Source of the DNA: BOG-1363 sp043775355
GTDB taxonomy: Bacteria > Planctomycetota > UBA11346
Reading direction: 5' to 3'
Length of the DNA stretch: 64,000 nt
NCBI GenBank assembly: GCA_043775355.1
Contig: JAYVSL010000007.1
Span: forward strand, 1-64,000
The position numbers were made by a program, and so were the translations under genes. Positions 59,473-64,000 of this stretch are shown piece by piece (the first letter of the stretch is position 1; every line of letters begins with the position of its first letter). The notes below the pieces were generated by a model. It saw only the letters and a list, made by a program, of their open reading frames with translations, had not been told where the DNA came from and did not search any database.

Positions 59473-60297
59473 ATGATAGAGAAAACGATCATGACTACGT
59501 TCGCACTCTCATTTCCGATCGCTGGTTTACTCCTGCTATTGCTGAGCCTGCGCTGGCGCCAGAAAATCGTCTATGCCCGGCTACGCCAAGAACAGAACCA
59601 CTTCGTCGGACGCGTCGCGACGGGTGCAGAGCAATGGTTCACCCCGCCCGAGATTCTCCCGTATTTTTCTCGTCGTTTAGTCAGCTTAAACGGATTGCTG
59701 CCTACGCCTATTTTTGAACACCTGCGCACCGTCGTCGCTGACACGCGCCAGGATGAACGCAGTTATATTCCTGGGCACAAGCAAGGCGGCACCATGAGTT
59801 ACGAACACTTGCACCGACTTGCGCCTGAATTAGTGGCGTTTTATCAATCACATGTTTTGCGTGATCTGGTTTCAGGCTTGGTCGGCGTCCCGGTGATGAT
59901 GACTCCTTTGCACGATCAGTCGTCTTGTTCATTGCTGGTTTATGATCGACCACGCGACCACATCGGCTGGCACTTTGATCATAACTTTTATCGCGGTCGT
60001 CATTTCACTGTTTTGCTTTGTCTGATGAATGAAGATCGCGTGCACGGCGGACTTTCTTCCGCTCACCTACAAGCCCGCATCGATGGAGTGGAAGAAATCA
60101 TTCCAACTCCGCCCAACACTTTGGTCGTATTTGAAGGAGCTCACGTTTTGCATCGCGTGACCGGCCTAGGACCAGAGCAAACCCGCATCCAATTAAGTAT
60201 GACGTTCTGCACCGACCCCAGTGCGCCATGGTTCAAATCCGTCATTCGACGAATCAAAGATACAGCCTATTTCGGCATCCGAGCGTTGTGGAGCTGA
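59473..60297 (+). CDS. Membrane-anchored 2-oxoglutarate/Fe(II) oxygenase
   Basis: The protein is 274 residues. A hydrophobic N-terminal anchor (FPIAGLLLLLLSLRW, ~14-28) precedes a prolyl-4-hydroxylase-like domain with the iron triad His167-x-Asp169 in GWHFDHNFY and His227 in VLHRVT, and the 2-oxoglutarate Arg238 in TRIQLSM. It uses oxygen and 2-oxoglutarate to hydroxylate a substrate near the membrane, perhaps a lipid or a protein. The start ATG 59473 or 59491 is uncertain. Isolated, with the 7-bp array upstream. Confidence 0.82.
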   Translation: MIEKTIMTTFALSFPIAGLLLLLLSLRWRQKIVYARLRQEQNHFVGRVATGAEQWFTPPEILPYFSRRLVSLNGLLPTPIFEHLRTVVADTRQDERSYIPGHKQGGTMSYEHLHRLAPELVAFYQSHVLRDLVSGLVGVPVMMTPLHDQSSCSLLVYDRPRDHIGWHFDHNFYRGRHFTVLLCLMNEDRVHGGLSSAHLQARIDGVEEIIPTPPNTLVVFEGAHVLHRVTGLGPEQTRIQLSMTFCTDPSAPWFKSVIRRIKDTAYFGIRALWS

Positions 60298-60612
60298 ACG
60301 GACCGACATTCACGAAAGATCGGTAAAATCCGCTTCGCCATCACCGCAGAGCCAATCGAGACAGGGCGAGGCATTCATTCCATCGACCACGGCTTCATCC
60401 CTTCGCGTTGAAGAAGAATCGATGTTCTATCGACAGTGGCCACGCGTCATCATTCCTGCGGGCCAGGCGGTGGCGCGTTCCGTGGCCTTCTATAGTCTCC
60501 CGCCCGGAGACCCACATGAGCCATGGCTGGATAGTTAGGTTCAGCCGACGTGGTTTCTACCCGAGCCCGATGAGCGCTGAGTCATCAACCAACAACGTCA
60601 GCCGAAAATTCG
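60298..60612. other. Gene-free stretch before hsdR
   Basis: I see no convincing coding region, RNA or repeat here. A 70-residue frame from 60408 lacks any recognisable similarity and runs into the hsdR start out of frame. The stretch is the left edge of the decayed restriction locus. Confidence 0.4.
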
Positions 60613-62981
60613 ATGAGTAAAAAAGTCCTCAGCGAACGCGACATCTGCACCCAGTTCATCACCCCAGCGATCATCGCTCCAGGAAAATGAGATCTCACCA
60701 CACAGGTACGTGAAGAAGTCTCGTTCACCAATGGCCGCATTCTGGTCCGTGGCAAGTTGGTAACACGCGGCAACAAGATGCGCGCGGATTATATTCTCTA
60801 CCATCGTCCCAATCGCCCCTTGGCCGTGATTGAGGCTAAGGACAACAACCATTCGGTCGGCGCAGGCATGCAGCAGGCCTTGGAATACGCCCTGGCGCTC
60901 GACATTCCGTTTGTCTACAGCTCAACGGCGATGCGTTTCTGGAACACGACCTCACGGCGAAGAAGGGCATCGTCGAACGCGAAATTCCCCTCGATCAATT
61001 CCCGTCGCCTGATGAATTGTGGGCTCGCTATTGCGCGGCGAAAAACCTGACGCCGAAACAGGAACTGATTGCAACGCAGAACTACTACGACGACGGCTCG
61101 GGCAAGGCCCCGCGCTATTATCAAACGGTCGCCATCAACCGCACGGTCGACGCTGTTGCTCAAGGGCAGAAGCGTTTGTTGTTGGTCATGGCCACCGGCA
61201 CCGGAAAGACCTACACCGCTTTTCAGATCATCTGGCGCTTGTGGAAATCCGGCGCGCGTAAGCGCATTCTCTTCCTCGTCGACCGCAACATTTTGGCTGA
61301 CCAAACCAAGACCAACGACTTCCGCCCTTTCGGCACGGCGCTGACCAAGATTACCAATCGACAGGTCAATAAAGCCTTCGAAATTTACATCGCGCTCTAT
61401 CAAGCGGTCACCGGCAACGATGAAGACGCCAACATTTACAAACAGTTCAGCCCTGATTTTTTCGATCTGGTGATTATTGATGAGTGCCATCGCGGCAGCG
61501 CCGCCGATGACGCATCTTGGCGTCAGGTATTGGAGTATTTCACCTCGGCAACGCAGATCGGCTTGACTGCCACCCCGAAAGAAACTACGGAAATTTCTAA
61601 CATCGCGTACTTCGGCGATCCCATTTATACGTATTCACTCAAACAGGGCATCGCCGACGGGTTTCTCGCGCCATATAAAGTCATTCGCATCGGCTTGGAT
61701 AAAGACCTCGACGGCTGGCGTCCGGAAAAAGGCCAAACCGATCGCGACGGCAATGTCATTCCTGATCGCGAATACAATGCTCGCGACTTTGATCGCCAAG
61801 TGATTTTGACCAAGCGCACGGAAGTCGTCGCGGGGAAAATCACCGCCTTTCTCAAGGCCACCAATCGTTATCACAAGACCATTGTCTTCTGCGAAAATAT
61901 CGATCACGCCGAACGTATGCGGCAAGCGTTGGTCAACGCCAACGCCGATTTAGCTGCCGATAACCCCAAATACATTATGCGCATCACTGGCGATAATGAC
62001 GAAGGCAAAGCCCAGCTCGATAACTTCATCGATCCTGAAAAGACTTACCCGGTGATCGCGGTGACCTCGAAGCTCATGACCACCGGCGTCGATGCGCAGA
62101 CCTGTCAGCTCATCGTGCTGGATCAACGCATTCAATCGATGACTGAGTTCAAACAAATCATCGGTCGCGGCACCCGTGTGCGCGAAGATTACGACAAGCT
62201 GTTCTTCACCATCATGGATTTCAAACAGGCGACCGCGCTGTTTGCCGACCCTGATTTTGATGGCGATCCGGTGCAAATCTACGAACCCAAAGATGGCGAG
62301 ACGCTGGTGCCACCAGACAACGGGGATGATGGCACAGAAACCCCGGACGAAGCCGCCACTCGTCGCGCCGCCGAAATCGCTGCCGGACACATGCCAACTC
62401 GCACCGGGCCGGGAACCACACGTTACGTGGTTGATCATGTCGCTGTCACCATTGCGACCGAACGCGTGCAGTACCTCGACGCCAACGGTCAATTGATCAC
62501 CGAATCGCTGGTTGATTACACCCGCCGCAATATTCGCGGCACCTTCGCCAATCTGGATGCGTTCCTCACTCGCTGGCAGACCGCCGACCGTAAACAGGCG
62601 GTACTCGATGAATTGGCCACGCACGGTGTCTTCCTGGATGAAGTCGCCGCCACGGTGGGTCGTGACTACGACGCCTTCGATTTGATCTGTCATATTGCCT
62701 ATGACCGCCCGCCGCTGACTCGGCGTGAACGCGCCGCCGAAGTGCAGAAGCGCGATGTCTTTGCACGCTACGGCACTCAGGCCCGCGCAGTGCTGTCGGC
62801 TTTGCTCGACAAGTTCTGCGATGCGGGCATCAGCAGCGTCGAATCGATGGATATTCTCAAAGTCGATCCACTGCGTACCTTCGGAACCCCGCTAGAGATT
62901 CTTAAGATCTTCGGCGGAAAAGCTGATTACCTCAAAGCCATTCGTGACCTCGAAAACGCCCTTTACCCACCGGCAGCCTAA
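60613..62981 (+). pseudogene. hsdR: Type I restriction endonuclease subunit R, disrupted
   Basis: Joined frames give a ~790-residue HsdR. It has an N-terminal PD-(D/E)XK nuclease (RADYILYHRP, LAVIEAKDNNHSVG), Walker A (VMATGTGKTYTA), DECH (IIDECHRGS), the LTATPKE motif and the helicase C-terminal segment IIGRGTRVREDYDK. Codon 26 is TGA (60688-60690) where a Trp of the conserved GW/KW-D region is expected, and a one-base deletion near 60922-60924 shifts the frame after IPFVYSS. Reading continues in the third frame from ~60924 to the stop at 62979-62981. The rest is intact. It is probably inactive unless a restart at TTG 61017 yields a nuclease-less helicase. Confidence 0.9.
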
Positions 62982-62984
62982 TCC

Positions 62985-64000
62985 ATGTCCAATGTTTCCA
63001 ATGTCGTCAAATCCATCCAAGACATCATGCGCAAGGACGCTGGCACGTACGGCGATGCGCAGCGGCTAGAGCAAATGGCGTGGCTGTTCTTCCTGAAAAT
63101 TCTTGATGACCGCGAGAAAGAACTCGCCGAGTTGCGCGACGATTTCTAATCGTCGATTCCCAAGCATCTGCGCTGGTCGACCTGGGCAACGAATGCCGAG
63201 GGCATCACCGGCGGCGCGCTGCTCGACTTCGTCAACGATACGCTGCTGCCCAAATTGCAGAACATGACTGGGGGCAGTGACAAAATCGGCAGCCTGATCC
63301 GCATGACCTTTGCTGATGCCAACAACTATATGAAAAATGGCACGTTGTTGCGGCAGGTGATCAACACCATCAACGACATCGATTTCAACGCGTCCGATGA
63401 TCGTCATATGTTCGGCGACATTTACGAAAAGCTGCTGAAAGACTTGCAATCAGCGGGCAATGCCGGTGAATTCTATACCCCGCGTGCGGTGACGCAGTTC
63501 ATTGTCGAACAGGTCAATCCCAGTTTGAAGAAGCGCGAAACGATTCTTGATCCTGCGTGTGGCACCGGCGGATTCTTGACCTGCGCTATCGAACATCTGC
63601 GCAAACAGGCCAAGACCGAGGCCGATGAGCAGTTTATTCAAGAGTGTTTCAGCGGCATCGAAAAGAAGCACCTGCCCCACGTGTTGTGCATGACCAATCT
63701 GATGCTGCACGGCATCGACGTGCCATCGAATGTGCGCCACGATAATACGTTGGCTCGTCCGCTGCGTGATTGGAGCCCCAAAGAAAAAGTCGATTGCATC
63801 GTCACCAACCCGCCGTTCGGCGGCATGGAAGAAGACGGTATCGAAGCGAATTTCCCCGCCGATTTCCGCACCCGTGAAACCGCTGATCTGTTTCTGATCT
63901 TGATCATGAAATTATTGAAACCCGGCGGTCGGGCCGGACTCGTTTTACCCGATGGCACGTTATTTGGCGAAGGCGTGAAGACCCGCATTAAAGAAGAACT
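62985..64000 (+). pseudogene. hsdM: Type I restriction modification methyltransferase subunit, in-frame stop, cut by window
   Basis: Begins MSNVSNVVKSIQDIMRKDAG, 4 nt after hsdR. TAA at codon 55 (63147-63149) interrupts the N-terminal helical domain; the same frame continues with SSIPKHLRW and then the SAM motif LDPACGTGGFL and the catalytic NPPFGG. A Tyr codon is the likely ancestor of the stop. No other lesion is seen to the window edge, where the gene is truncated at I-K-E-E-L. hsdS would follow outside. Translation could restart downstream but would lack the N-terminal domain. Confidence 0.88.

Noticed and set aside
60298..60612. Remnant of a further restriction gene before hsdR
   Set aside because: No HsdS, HsdM or transposase motif can be read in any frame.
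60757..61050. Separate 97-residue gene inside the restriction locus
   Set aside because: Its first part (VIEAKDNNHS, nuclease motif) is the HsdR nuclease domain in frame with the interrupted start, and its end is out-of-frame noise after the base deletion.

Overview
The window is 64 kb of dense bacterial chromosome with no rRNA, prophage, insertion sequence or CRISPR array. The organism is a flagellated diderm. It encodes an L-ring protein (FlgH), a P-ring protein (FlgI), an MCE/MlaD lipid-transport protein, MreB and a Tat-exported MsrP. Large Hanks-type Ser/Thr kinases (one fused to a sulfatase-modifying-factor domain), an FHA/zinc-ribbon protein, STAS and SpoIIE-type proteins and giant coiled-coil proteins fit Planctomycetota or a relative. 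That assignment is inference from gene content, not from a marker tree.

Layout. 1-6.4 kb: end of a YceI protein, a polytopic membrane protein, a secreted PEBP-YHYH fusion, a tail-anchored Ser/Thr kinase and an MCE protein. 6.5-14.3 kb: a PhoU-like/Pit phosphate uptake pair, an mreB-glgB pair, a crotonase, rplT-rpmI and a phosphodiesterase. 14.4-20.9 kb: flgH-flgI-flgJ-flgN, then a terminator and a new promoter, then flgK-flgL, all on the minus strand. 20.9-33.6 kb: STAS protein, a giant LplT-PlsC-acyl-ACP synthetase fusion, FHA/zinc-ribbon gene with ftsH, mutM, rpmH, pth, a TlpA-like thioredoxin, an RluD-type synthase and a NusG paralog. 33.7-43.2 kb: MFS transporter, msrP, receiver-SpoIIE phosphatase, 2-Cys peroxiredoxin and a 1535-residue coiled-coil protein. 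43.3-47.8 kb: flgF-flgG-flgA-pyrH-frr and rpsI on the minus strand. 47.9-60.3 kb: a secreted protein, an FGGY-kinase homolog lacking catalytic residues coupled to an FtsB-like protein, tRNA-Pro and tRNA-Gly, a second STAS protein, a ligase / ketosynthase / acyl-carrier / YhcH cassette, a kinase-SUMF1 fusion, a dehydrogenase and a membrane-anchored 2OG-Fe(II) oxygenase. 60.6-64.0 kb: type I restriction genes hsdR and hsdM, both with in-frame stops and hsdR also frameshifted; hsdM runs off the window.

How parts fit. The two flagellar blocks are colinear pieces of the common flgF-G-A-H-I-J-N-K-L order, separated by about 24 kb. Each of the three flagellar transcription units (flgF, flgH and flgK) has a -24/-12 type sigma-54 promoter match upstream, so late rod, ring and hook-junction genes look co-regulated by RpoN. 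Two STAS proteins and a receiver-SpoIIE phosphatase could form a partner-switching route.

Two further patterns stand out. Short tandem arrays with a 10-bp unit sit exactly on the stop codons of three unrelated genes (pth, the SpoIIE gene and the peroxiredoxin gene). The coiled-coil giant carries at least five related helical modules that interrupt its coil.
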